Positions 16,903-25,003 are shown, counted from the first letter of the stretch. The stretch: 64,000 nt of DNA from Lentimicrobium sp. L6 (GCF_013166655.1 NZ_JABKCA010000012.1:1-64000); one strand, 5' to 3'. A program made the numbers and translations. Notes: generated by a model from the letters alone, not told the origin.

Positions 16903-18546
16903 ATGAGGAATATTTTTACTGTTTTACTCTTGAGCTTTAGTTTTGCATTAATGGCTCAGGTAGCACCAAATTATTATGCAATTAAATTTACTGATAAAGA
17001 TAATAATACCTATACACTTGATAATCCTGAAGCGTTTTTATCTGCAAGAAGTATGGAAAGAAGAGTAAATCAGGGGATTAGTTATGATCTAACAGATTTA
17101 CCTATCACTTCTTCGTATGTCAATCAGGTTGCAGAAATAGGAGTTGAAGTGAAACGTCAAGTAAAATGGATCAATACCATATTAGTTAAGACTACAAATC
17201 CGACATTAATTGAAGAAATTCTTGCTTTGTCTTTTGTGGAGAGTGCTACAAAAATTGCCGACGTGAATGCTAACCCTCCTATTAAACCTAAAAACTTCTT
17301 TGAAGTAGAGGAGGAGCTAGAACAAAATAATATTCAAGCATCAAGACTAAAATCCACTTCTACATTAAACTATGGTCAGGCCACTGAACAAATTGAGTTG
17401 ATTAATGGTATACCATTGCATGATATGGGATATCAAGGACAAGGAATGGTGATTGCCGTTTTAGATGGTGGTTTTATTGGCGTTCCTGATAGAATTGTTT
17501 TTGATTCTCTATATGCCAATGGACAGATTTTAGGAGCACGAGATTTTTGCTCTGAAGAAAATGACCCATTTGCAGGAAGTACTCATGGTACTAAGGTTTT
17601 ATCTACCATGGGAGCCAATTGGCCTGGTCAAATGATAGGTACCGCTCCAAAGGCAGATTATTGGTTATTAAGAACGGAATATACCGATTACGAAAATATT
17701 ATAGAAGAATACAACTGGTTGGTTGGAGCTGCATTCGCTGATAGTGTTGGAGCAGATATTATCAATTCTTCTTTGGGTTATACTACATTCGATGATTCAA
17801 ATTTCGATCATACTTGGAATGAAATAAATGGAAATACAGCCATTGTTACAATCGGAGCTGATTTAGCTGCTAAAAAAGGTATTCTACCTGTAAATAGTGC
17901 AGGAAATGATGGAAGTAGTTCATGGCAATATGTTGGATTTCCAGCTGATGGTGATAGTGTTTTTGCAATTGGAGCAACTGATTATTCTGGGAATATTGCT
18001 TCTTTCAGCTCTAGAGGCTATCCTATGGATTCTCGAATTAAACCAAATATCTGTGCAGTAGGTTCTGGAACAACAGTGGCAGATGCTTACAGTGATTTTA
18101 TTAGCTCGGCTAATGGTACTTCTTTTTCTTCTCCTACTATTGCAGGTATGACTGCATGTTTATGGCAAGCAAATCCTGAATTTAATAATAAACAAATAAT
18201 GGATTTATTAGAAATGTCAGCTTCTCAGGCTTCTAATCCAGATAAAACTTATGGTTATGGAATTCCTGATTATGAAGCAGCCAATGCTTTTGTGGGAATT
18301 GAAACTTCCCCTCAAAAAGAAACTGCTTCTTTTGAAGTTTATCCAAATCCAAGTAGAGATTATATCCATTTATCATTGCAAAGTGATATTTCCGAATTAA
18401 GGATATACTCCAGTAATGGACAACTTATCTATCAAACCTACGGAAACCAAACAGATATTAATGTTTCTAAATTGAATACTGGGATTTACATGATTCAGGT
18501 TGTGATTGGAAATGGGGTTTCTCAATCGAAATTCTATAAAGAGTAA
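16903..18546 (+). CDS. T9SS-secreted S8 (subtilisin-family) serine protease 2
   Basis: A 547-aa paralogue of the preceding gene with the same layout: signal peptide (ending LMAQ), propeptide with SARSMERRVNQGI, catalytic domain with Asp188, His228 and Ser407 all present, and a T9SS sorting domain (VYPNPSRDYIHLSL, IYSSNGQLIYQ, NTGIYMIQVV). Many blocks are near-identical to the first copy (EYNW..GAAFADSVGAD, LGYTTFDD), whereas the propeptide and substrate-loop regions differ. This points to tandem duplication followed by divergence of specificity. The two are cotranscribed. Confidence 0.92.
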   Translation: MRNIFTVLLLSFSFALMAQVAPNYYAIKFTDKDNNTYTLDNPEAFLSARSMERRVNQGISYDLTDLPITSSYVNQVAEIGVEVKRQVKWINTILVKTTNPTLIEEILALSFVESATKIADVNANPPIKPKNFFEVEEELEQNNIQASRLKSTSTLNYGQATEQIELINGIPLHDMGYQGQGMVIAVLDGGFIGVPDRIVFDSLYANGQILGARDFCSEENDPFAGSTHGTKVLSTMGANWPGQMIGTAPKADYWLLRTEYTDYENIIEEYNWLVGAAFADSVGADIINSSLGYTTFDDSNFDHTWNEINGNTAIVTIGADLAAKKGILPVNSAGNDGSSSWQYVGFPADGDSVFAIGATDYSGNIASFSSRGYPMDSRIKPNICAVGSGTTVADAYSDFISSANGTSFSSPTIAGMTACLWQANPEFNNKQIMDLLEMSASQASNPDKTYGYGIPDYEAANAFVGIETSPQKETASFEVYPNPSRDYIHLSLQSDISELRIYSSNGQLIYQTYGNQTDINVSKLNTGIYMIQVVIGNGVSQSKFYKE

Positions 18547-18562
18547 GAAAGGTTTTGAATGG

Positions 18563-18604
18563 ATGACAGATGACAGATGACAGATGACAGATGACAGATG
18601 ACAG
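18563..18604. repeat. heptanucleotide tandem repeat (ATGACAG)
   Basis: Six perfect head-to-tail copies of ATGACAG, 17 bases after the stop codon of the second subtilase. Confidence 0.95.
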
Positions 18605-18684
18605 AAGTTGGAAGACTGATCCATCAACTTGTCGAAGGATAAAAATAATAGATGATTCTTAAGTGAAAGAAACTCAACGAAGCT

Positions 18685-18723
18685 AAAAACTGCCTAGTAA
18701 TAATTTGCTAGGCAGTTTTTTTT
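18685..18723 (+). terminator. rho-independent terminator after subtilase pair
   Basis: Perfect arms AAAAACTGCCTAG (18685-18697) and CTAGGCAGTTTTT (18708-18720) with a 10-base loop and T-run. Confidence 0.92.
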
Positions 18724-18822
18724 AACCAGTTAGCTTTCTATTTGTGATTCTTATTCACTTTACCAGGGCCTCACTTAGTTGGGTTTAATGGATGATAGCC
18801 TCCTTGGATTAGTTTTTCTTGG

Positions 18823-18878
18823 CCAACAGCCAACAGCTAATAGCCAGTAACCAACAGCCGACAATCAATAATCAGAAT
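18823..18878. repeat. degenerate heptanucleotide array (CCAACAG family)
   Basis: Eight consecutive 7-base units: CCAACAG, CCAACAG, CTAATAG, CCAGTAA, CCAACAG, CCGACAA, TCAATAA, TCAGAAT. The register is kept while the units decay towards the right, next to the promoter of the fusion gene. Confidence 0.75.
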
Positions 18879-18886
18879 GCTTTACC

Positions 18887-18894
18887 TATATTTG
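18887..18894 (+). promoter_or_regulatory. -7 box of the desulfurase-SelD fusion gene
   Basis: TATATTTG matches TAnnTTTG and lies 18 bases before the ATG at 18913. The expected -33 position falls inside the degenerate heptamer array and has no TTTG. Confidence 0.45.
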
Positions 18895-18912
18895 CTCTTT
18901 AAATAAAAAAAC

Positions 18913-21114
18913 ATGATATACCTAGATTATAATGCCACAACACCTATCGACCCTATCGTAGCGGAGGCTATGAGACCTTATTTAGAGGTGTATTTTGGCA
19001 ACCCGTCCAGCTCACATCAACTGGGTGCCGAAACTAAAAAGGCCATAGAGAAGGCTCGTAAACAAGTGGCTGATTTGATAGGAGCAGAATCCTCCGAAAT
19101 TATTTTCACAAGTGGAGGAACGGAATCGAATAATTATGCTTTAAAAGGAGCGGCCTTTGCCAATAAGCATAAAGGGAATCATATTATCACTTCAAGTATT
19201 GAGCATCCCGCTATTTTCGAAGTATGTAAGTATTTAGAAAGAAATGGTTTTGAAGTGACATACTTACCTGTTGACGAATTTGGAATTATCCATCTTAAAG
19301 ATTTAGAGGAGGCCATTAAAAAAGAAACCATCCTAATTTCTGTGATGCATGCCAATAATGAAGTAGGTAGTATCCAGCCCATTTCTAAAATTGGTAAAAT
19401 AGCCCAAGAAAGAGGTATATTGCTTCATAGTGATGCAGCGCAGTCCATTGGAAAGGTTGCTGTGGATGTGAAGGAAATGGGATTGGATTTGATGAGTATT
19501 GCTGGCCATAAGCTTTATGCGCCCAAAGGAATTGGTGCGATTTATATAAAAGAGGGAGTTGTATTAGAAAAGCTGATGCATGGTGCAGATCATGAGCAAA
19601 ATATGAGAGCTGGAACAGAGAATGTTTTGGAGATAGTTGGCTTGGGAAAAGCGGCTGAAATGGTGACAGAGAAACTCAAGGATTATCAGCTTCATTATGC
19701 AAATATGCGTGATATGCTATGGGATTCATTAAAGAAAGAATTACCTCATATCAAGAGAAATGGTCATGCTGAAAAATGTTTGGCAAATACCTTAAGTGTT
19801 TCCTTTCCTAAAATTGAAGCCAATACTTTAATTGCAAGATTAGAAAATGTTGCTGCATCCGCTGGTGCGGCTTGTCATTCCGAAAGCATTGATGTATCTG
19901 TAGTTTTGGAAGCCATGAATATACCTTTAGAATTTGCTATGGGAACAATTCGGTTTTCAACTGGTCGTACAACATCCAAAGAAAACATAGATGCCGCAGT
20001 TAAAGAAGTGGTATCAAATGTGAAAATATTAATGCCAAAAGCGGATGGTTCTACAATTCATTTGCCTGAAAATCGAGATATTTCTAAAATTAAACTTACT
20101 CAGTATACCCATGGCTTAGGCTGTGCTTGCAAAATAGAACCTCAGAAATTACAGCAGGTTTTGAAATCTTTGCCTCAAGTTCATGATGTAAATGTATTGG
20201 TGGGGACAGATACTTCAGACGATGCAGCTGTGTATCGATTGACTGATGAATTGGCTTTGGTTCAAACTCTGGATTTCTTTACACCAATAGTGGATGACCC
20301 GTTTCAGTTTGGAGCTATTGCTGCGGCCAATGCATTGAGCGATGTTTATGCCATGGGTGCTAGGCCTATCTTTGCTTTAAACATAGTTGGATTCCCTGAG
20401 GAGGCACTTCCTATGGAAGTATTGGAATTGATTCTTAAAGGTGCCCAAAGCAAGGCTGAGGAAGCTGGTATCCCTATTTTGGGAGGACATACCATTGAAG
20501 ATCCCGAACCTAAATACGGAATGGTGGTTAGTGGTTTGGTTCATCCTGACCAAATGATTAAAAATAAAGGCGCAAAAATAGGGGAGGTCTTGGTTTTAAC
20601 TAAGCCCATAGGAACAGGAATTATCTCTACCGGAATAAAACGTGGTTTAGTAAATGAGAAAATAGCAAAACAAGCCATTGAGTTGATGAGTTCCTTAAAT
20701 AAAATACCAGCTGAAATCATGTCTAAATATGACGTTTCTTCATGTACAGATGTAACAGGGTTTGGATTAATGGGGCATTTGAAAGAAATGGTAGAATCTT
20801 CTGATGTAACTGCTGAAATTAGTTTTGATGCCATTCCTTTTATTGATACAGTAAAGGATTTAGCTGCTGCCAATATTATTCCTGGCGGAACTTATAATAA
20901 CCGTGATTATGTAGAGCATGTAGTTGACTTTGGAAAACTTTCTCGTACTTCTCAATTATTGATTTGTGATGCCCAAACTTCGGGTGGTTTGTTGGTTTGT
21001 CTACCTCCAGCTCATGCAGAATTATATGTAAATGAATTAAAGAATTTGGGTATGAAAGATGTGACTATTATTGGTGAGATTATTCAGGAAGGTAGTGGAA
21101 TAGTCATCAAATAA
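18913..21114 (+). CDS. selD: fused selenocysteine lyase/cysteine desulfurase-like - selenide, water dikinase
   Basis: A 733-aa two-enzyme protein. Residues 1 to about 372 are a PLP-dependent NifS/IscS-class aminotransferase fold: YLDYNATTPIDP at the N-terminus, PLP lysine Lys200 in AGHKLYAPKG, and catalytic Cys321 in AGAACHSES. The ACHS context and the following segment resemble animal selenocysteine lyase more than IscS. After a ~20-residue linker, residues about 390-733 are complete selenophosphate synthetase: GLGCACK with Cys404, Cys406 and Lys407 (the E. coli Cys17/Cys19/Lys20 positions), ALSDVYAMGARP, GGHTIEDPEPKYG and DVTGFGLMGHL. The nucleophile is Cys, not selenocysteine. The likely role is to liberate selenium from selenocysteine and pass it directly to the kinase half to make selenophosphate. 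It is monocistronic. The partner selU begins at 63769. Confidence 0.93.
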   Translation: MIYLDYNATTPIDPIVAEAMRPYLEVYFGNPSSSHQLGAETKKAIEKARKQVADLIGAESSEIIFTSGGTESNNYALKGAAFANKHKGNHIITSSIEHPAIFEVCKYLERNGFEVTYLPVDEFGIIHLKDLEEAIKKETILISVMHANNEVGSIQPISKIGKIAQERGILLHSDAAQSIGKVAVDVKEMGLDLMSIAGHKLYAPKGIGAIYIKEGVVLEKLMHGADHEQNMRAGTENVLEIVGLGKAAEMVTEKLKDYQLHYANMRDMLWDSLKKELPHIKRNGHAEKCLANTLSVSFPKIEANTLIARLENVAASAGAACHSESIDVSVVLEAMNIPLEFAMGTIRFSTGRTTSKENIDAAVKEVVSNVKILMPKADGSTIHLPENRDISKIKLTQYTHGLGCACKIEPQKLQQVLKSLPQVHDVNVLVGTDTSDDAAVYRLTDELALVQTLDFFTPIVDDPFQFGAIAAANALSDVYAMGARPIFALNIVGFPEEALPMEVLELILKGAQSKAEEAGIPILGGHTIEDPEPKYGMVVSGLVHPDQMIKNKGAKIGEVLVLTKPIGTGIISTGIKRGLVNEKIAKQAIELMSSLNKIPAEIMSKYDVSSCTDVTGFGLMGHLKEMVESSDVTAEISFDAIPFIDTVKDLAAANIIPGGTYNNRDYVEHVVDFGKLSRTSQLLICDAQTSGGLLVCLPPAHAELYVNELKNLGMKDVTIIGEIIQEGSGIVIK

Positions 21115-21136
21115 ATCAAGCCTTACCTATAAAAAC

Positions 21137-21188
21137 CTCAATAAAGTACGACACTCTTTATTTAGAGAGAAGAACTTTATCAAGGTTT
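21137..21188. other. weak inverted repeat after fusion gene
   Basis: AAACCTCAATAAAGT and ACTTTATCAAGGTTT can pair over 13 of 15 positions with an inner hairpin (AATAAAG/CTTTATT). There is no T-run, so it is only a possible 3' end structure for the selenium gene. Confidence 0.35.
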
Positions 21189-21212
21189 CTATTGTTATTC
21201 AAGAACCATCCT

Positions 21213-21583
21213 CTATGCTTGCATCTTTTTAATAATATCATCAAGACTATATTTTCCTGGGCCATAAACAAAAATCACTATTAACATTACTAAATAGTAG
21301 AAGGGTATTTCAAAACCACTGTTTCCAGCTTCCCAACCATTACCAAGGTGGACCGTAAGAATGGCAACCATCCTAACAAAAATTAAAGGAATAGAAATAA
21401 GTCGAGATCTAAAACCAAGGGCAAGTAATACGATACCAGTAGTTTAGTTCCGGAAGCCATGTGGGCATAGAGCTTCGGGAGTGGATAAGTCATACTGGCA
21501 AACCAGCTTGTTACGCTGTCTATATCGTTCCATTTATTCAGGGCTAGTTTGTAAAATCCATAAGCCAAAGTAATCCTGATGAT
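21213..21583 (-). pseudogene. DoxX family membrane protein, frameshifted and missing its start
   Basis: Two frames on the minus strand together spell one DoxX-like four-helix membrane protein. The N-terminal part (from IIRITLAYGFYKLALNKW to ASGTKLL) is read upstream, and a one-base deletion (or two-base insertion) near 21440-21448 is needed to continue into TGIVLLALGFRSRLISIP, LTVHLGNGWEAGNSG and VFVYGPGKYSLDD-like sequence ending at a TAG at 21213-21215. Two stop codons precede the first conserved residues and no ATG is found, so the start is lost too. DoxX proteins are membrane components of thiol and metal-stress systems and often accompany HvfA/bufferin precursors. It lies 225 bases downstream of such a precursor-like gene on the same strand. 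A sequencing error could explain the frameshift but not the missing start. Confidence 0.8.
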
Positions 21584-21741
21584 TTATTATAGATTATCTT
21601 TTAAAAATTCTAGTGCATTTGATAAAGAGCTGCAAACTCCAATTAATCTACATTTTATTTAGTATTTAATAAATGCTAACGCATGAAGTCATTTTCATTT
21701 TTTTAATTCAATTATATCTTTTAATGCCAGAGCATAAAAAT

Positions 21742-21789
21742 GGCCGTTCCCATTTGAAATCTGAATTATCAGAACGAATAAGAGCGGCC
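21742..21789 (-). terminator. possible terminator after the CGDGK-repeat gene
   Basis: On the minus strand GGCCGCTC and GAACGGCC-type arms (8 bp, one G-U) enclose an inner TCTGA/TCAGA hairpin, and ATTTTTA follows. It sits about 20 bases after the stop of the CGDGK-repeat gene. Confidence 0.45.
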
Positions 21790-21807
21790 TTAATTTATTG
21801 TTTTGTC

Positions 21808-22278
21808 TTATTTGCCGTCGCCACATTTGCCGCTACCGCATTTTTCTTTTTTGGTTTTTGATTTGTCTTCTAGGCTTGCTTTAGTATCTTTCTTTGCTTT
21901 ACCATCTCCACATTTTCCATCACCACACTTGCTTATATCTGATTCTAATGTGGCACTTTTTGTAGTTGTTTTATCTTTAGATGCAGTTTTATCAACTGTA
22001 GTTTTACCGTCTCCACATTTGCCATCACCACATTTGGCTTTCTTTTCCCCTTTTTTGGCTTTTGCATCTTTAGTTGCTTTTGTGTCTTTTGTTGATTTGC
22101 CGTCTCCACATTTACCATCACCGCATTTTCCATCAAATTCTGCATCAGGGTTTGCAAATGCCAATTGCTCTTGAGGATTAGTTAAGTCTGTTTTTGCTGT
22201 TCCATTCAACATAAATGCAGCGCTTGCTACAAGCATAAAAGCTATCGATAGGATTCCAATGTTTCTTTTGTTCATCAT
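21808..22278 (-). CDS. exported Cys-Gly-Asp-Gly-Lys repeat protein, HvfA/bufferin-like precursor candidate
   Basis: A 156-aa protein. Residues 1-28 form a signal peptide. The mature part is a Lys/Asp/Thr-rich linker carrying four copies of the block KCGDGKCGDGK (the last is KCGSGKCGDGK), giving eight Cys at 52, 57, 83, 88, 118, 123, 147 and 152, always spaced five apart within a block. This closely resembles the EGKCGEGKCG repeats of HvfA/bufferin precursors, in which a DUF692 (MNIO) enzyme converts Cys into thio-oxazole or oxazolone-thioamide groups that bind copper. No DUF692 or HvfC/BufC gene is in the window, but a DoxX remnant lies immediately downstream, as in those operons. The role (periplasmic metal buffering) is inference. 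An unmodified metal-binding protein is the alternative. Confidence 0.8.
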   Translation of the reverse strand: MMNKRNIGILSIAFMLVASAAFMLNGTAKTDLTNPQEQLAFANPDAEFDGKCGDGKCGDGKSTKDTKATKDAKAKKGEKKAKCGDGKCGDGKTTVDKTASKDKTTTKSATLESDISKCGDGKCGDGKAKKDTKASLEDKSKTKKEKCGSGKCGDGK

Positions 22279-22681
22279 TTTTGTTTTTGTGCCTTAAGGG
22301 CGTTCATGTTATTTATTTGAACTAATAGTCGACGAGTTATTTTAATCCTTACAAAAAGATTCAAAAAAACTTCATCAGTTAGGATATAAAAACGCATTAA
22401 ATTTTAAAAAAAACCACCCAAAAAGCAATGAAGTTCCCTAAGCTCCAGGGCAAACGCATACTTTGTTAAAAAGCTATATTTAGAAAAAAATAGTTTAATC
22501 TATAGGTATAATGCTAGCGCGGAAATGTTTTCCGTGCGAAAATATTAATATTAAGGAATGTATTTAAATCACACCAAATCCGCGTTAGCTTTGTTAAAAA
22601 CAATTAGAAAAATAAAAGTACGCGTTTGCCCTGTCCTAAGCTCGACATACGTAAAGTTCAAGAGCTTAAACATCAGTAAAC
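22279..22681. other. intergenic gap containing a MITE-like element
   Basis: 403 bases upstream of the CGDGK-repeat gene and downstream of the DUF2279 gene. The right half is the palindromic element listed at 22437-22643. The remaining A+T-rich part should contain the promoter of the repeat gene. No coding sequence is seen. Confidence 0.6.
22437..22643. mobile_element. MITE-like palindromic element with 9-bp target duplication
   Basis: Terminal inverted repeats CAGGGCAAACGCATACT (22446-22462) and AGTACGCGTTTGCCCTG (22617-22633) match at 16 of 17 positions. Immediately outside, the 9-mer CCTAAGCTC occurs as a direct repeat at 22437-22445 and 22635-22643, as expected for a target-site duplication. 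A second inner inverted repeat, GCTAGCGCGGA (22512-22522) and TCCGCGTTAGC (22578-22588), makes the ~188-bp element foldable. No transposase is encoded, so it would move with one supplied elsewhere. Confidence 0.8.
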
Positions 22682-23590
22682 CTAAAAATAAATAGCATGA
22701 AACTCTACACCATCCTCAGAATTATACTCCAAAGTTGGAAAAGGAATTTTCACCATATTGGCTACTTCTAATACCAACCTTAAGAACTCTGAACGTGTTT
22801 TTATCTTGGTTAAATCAAGGTCTAAGGAGAGATAGAACTGTCGGGTTCTATTAAAGCAAGGAATAGTCTCTCCATCTATTTCCTCCGGATTATAATAGGT
22901 CCCAGTCATTCCTTTAGCGCCATATCCCACTGCGAAATTTAACCATTTTGGAAAGATTTTTCTGGAGGAGGAGAATGATTGTGGATTTATGGATAACCAA
23001 TAAGTCTGAGCATTATAATCTTTGAGAAATCTTTCAGTGTGTTTACTTCCCAATAAGTCTGGGTTGTATTGAGCATATTTTGAGGGGGAGTAGGAGAATT
23101 TGACTTGAATTCTTTGTTCTTTCCAACCCAATTGCTGTCCGATGAATAATCCAGTTCCCGCGGCGTTTGCTATTACATCGCCCCAGCTAAAGCCCCAGTT
23201 GGTTGATAGTCCATCAAAAACTTCTACAGTGGTCAGAAATACAAAACCATAGGTTCCACCAATCCACACGGACTTCTTTTCGTCTAGACCAGCCCAACGA
23301 AAACCGGTAAATGCTACTCGTCCCATTTGATAAGCAGAAAAGCTGTGGCCTACTTTATCTACCTGAAGCCAAGCTTTATTATCGTTGATGAGATGAAATT
23401 TAGATTGATCATAATCTTTATACCACAAATAATATAGCCCAGTTATGCCTCCGATATAAGCAGTCCCAGCCAAAGCACTAACACCTATTAATCTACCTTT
23501 TCTAATCTGAGTAGTATCTTGTTGGTCTTGTCCAAAAGAAACGCCCAAAATAGAAAAGGCAAATAATAATATAAGGAGGTTTTTAAGCAA
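22682..23590 (-). CDS. DUF2279 (YfiM-like) periplasmic/outer-membrane protein
   Basis: A 302-aa protein with signal peptide (about 1-20, ending SFGQ). It has the DUF2279 pattern: WLQVDKVGHSFSAYQMGRV, GGTYGFVFLTTVEVFDG, and WGFSWGDVIANAAGTGLFIGQQ, a set of small helices with conserved His, Asp and Trp. The function of the family is unknown. The start appears to be TTG at 23590, because no in-frame ATG exists upstream of the signal peptide and the frame overlaps the end of the phosphohexomutase gene by 8 bases. The overlap implies translational coupling and an operon with that gene. Confidence 0.85.
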   Translation of the reverse strand: MLKNLLILLFAFSILGVSFGQDQQDTTQIRKGRLIGVSALAGTAYIGGITGLYYLWYKDYDQSKFHLINDNKAWLQVDKVGHSFSAYQMGRVAFTGFRWAGLDEKKSVWIGGTYGFVFLTTVEVFDGLSTNWGFSWGDVIANAAGTGLFIGQQLGWKEQRIQVKFSYSPSKYAQYNPDLLGSKHTERFLKDYNAQTYWLSINPQSFSSSRKIFPKWLNFAVGYGAKGMTGTYYNPEEIDGETIPCFNRTRQFYLSLDLDLTKIKTRSEFLRLVLEVANMVKIPFPTLEYNSEDGVEFHAIYF

Positions 23591-24926
23591 AGCTTTGAAT
23601 GATTTCTTTACATTTATTCACTACTTCATCTAGTTGTTCTTTGGTTTTGGCTTCTGCTAAAAACCTGAGGTAAGGCTCCGTATTCGAAGGTCTGATATTG
23701 AGCCACCAATCAGGATATTCTAATCTATATCCATCAAAATCGAAGAAAGCATCAGGTTCTGCTTGTTCAAAATAGTAATTCTTAACCGCTTCCATGGCTT
23801 CAGCTTTTCTTTCGATCTTGAAGTTGATTTCACCTGAGTTTTGGTAAGTCTCAATTCTAGAGATAAGCTGAGAAAGGCTTAGTCCTTTTTTCTTCATTTC
23901 CGATACAATGTTGAGTACTAGAATAGCAGCTAAAAGGCCAGAATCAGAATAATAGAAATCTTTGAAATAATAATGCCCAGCCAATTCACCACCGAATAAG
24001 CCATCAATTTCTTTCAGTTTGAGTGCCGCAAAAGCTCGTCCAACTCGCCACATGTGCATCTCCACTTTATACTGGCTCAAATACTCACCCACTGCTTTAC
24101 TTGTTCTAATATCTTGTAAAACGCGAGTACCAGGTTTAGCATCCTCCAAAAAGTGATGTCCTAGAAGTGCAATAATTAAATCGGGAGAGATGAATCTAGA
24201 ATTTTCATCCACAAACATCACTCTATCAGCATCACCATCAAAAATAACTCCAACATCGGCTTTGGTTTCTTTTACCAATTTCTGAAGGTCGACTATATTT
24301 TCGGGTTCTAGGGGATTGGCTTCGTGGTGGGGGAAGGTGCAGTCAATATCATCAAAGATATAATGAGGTTGATTTCCGAGAATGTCTTTGATAAACATAC
24401 CTGCCATACCATTGCTTACATCTAATGCTATATTTAGATTCGAAATATCTTTTAAATAACTGAGTTGAAACTTCAGGTATTCCTCTTTAAAATCGAATGC
24501 TTTAATAATTCCTTCAGGACCAATAGGATTGACTTCTAATGTATTCATCATTTTCTCTAAATCGGAAAGACCTGTACCATAGCCAATAGGCTTTACGTGT
24601 TTGCCAGAGATTTTAAGCCCATTATAACGAGCTGGATTATGAGAGGCTGTAATCATAACGGAGGCTTCGAACTCAAACTTTCCACTTCCCCAATAAATCA
24701 TAGGAGTAGTTGTGAGGCCTGCATCCCATACATCGGCTCCTGCATCGTTGATTCCTTTGCACAAGTATTCGTATATTTCAGGAGAAGATACTCGGGCATC
24801 TCGTCCAACTAATATTTTCTTGGTATTTAATAATTGTGGAAGGAAAAATCCCACTTTATAAACGTCTTCTTTATTAAAGTCGGAATTATATACTCCGCGG
24901 ATGTCATATGCTTTAAATGCTTTCAT
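23583..24926 (-). CDS. phosphomannomutase/phosphoglucomutase
   Basis: A 447-aa alpha-D-phosphohexomutase that interconverts hexose 1- and 6-phosphates for LPS, glycan and GDP-mannose supply. All four domains are recognisable: the N-terminal KAYDIRG, the active-site loop TASHNPARYNG with phosphoserine Ser95, the metal loop DGDADR starting at residue 230, the sugar-specificity loop GELAGHYYF near 327, and the phosphate-binding RPSNTEPYLR near the C-terminus. The full length is typical of the ManB/AlgC group. It is the first gene of a two-gene operon with the DUF2279 gene. Confidence 0.93.
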   Translation of the reverse strand: MKAFKAYDIRGVYNSDFNKEDVYKVGFFLPQLLNTKKILVGRDARVSSPEIYEYLCKGINDAGADVWDAGLTTTPMIYWGSGKFEFEASVMITASHNPARYNGLKISGKHVKPIGYGTGLSDLEKMMNTLEVNPIGPEGIIKAFDFKEEYLKFQLSYLKDISNLNIALDVSNGMAGMFIKDILGNQPHYIFDDIDCTFPHHEANPLEPENIVDLQKLVKETKADVGVIFDGDADRVMFVDENSRFISPDLIIALLGHHFLEDAKPGTRVLQDIRTSKAVGEYLSQYKVEMHMWRVGRAFAALKLKEIDGLFGGELAGHYYFKDFYYSDSGLLAAILVLNIVSEMKKKGLSLSQLISRIETYQNSGEINFKIERKAEAMEAVKNYYFEQAEPDAFFDFDGYRLEYPDWWLNIRPSNTEPYLRFLAEAKTKEQLDEVVNKCKEIIQSFA

Positions 24927-25003
24927 TTATTAAATATTTGAATGATGAAACCTGATTAATGAATTAAAAGATTTCAGAATTATGAATGATGATTTTAGCC
25001 AAG

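Larger units (their letters stand above)
18547..18912. other. intergenic gap with two heptamer arrays and a terminator
   Basis: 366 bases between the subtilases and the selenium fusion gene. It holds the ATGACAG array, an intrinsic terminator, the degenerate CCAACAG array and a -7 box, each listed separately. No gene is present. Confidence 0.7.

Noticed and set aside
20101-20124. possible selenocysteine at the SelD active site
   Set aside because: The codons at Cys404 and Cys406 are TGT and TGC, not TGA, so this is a Cys-type SelD.
21673-21861. 62-codon plus-strand frame overlapping the end of the CGDGK gene
   Set aside because: It runs antisense through a terminator-like hairpin and the real gene's 3' end, is low-complexity Phe/Ala at its end and has no promoter.
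21803-22174. 123-codon plus-strand frame rich in Leu, Pro, Ser and His
   Set aside because: Antisense shadow of the repetitive CGDGK gene; the regular SPHLPSPH pattern is produced by the repeat codons.
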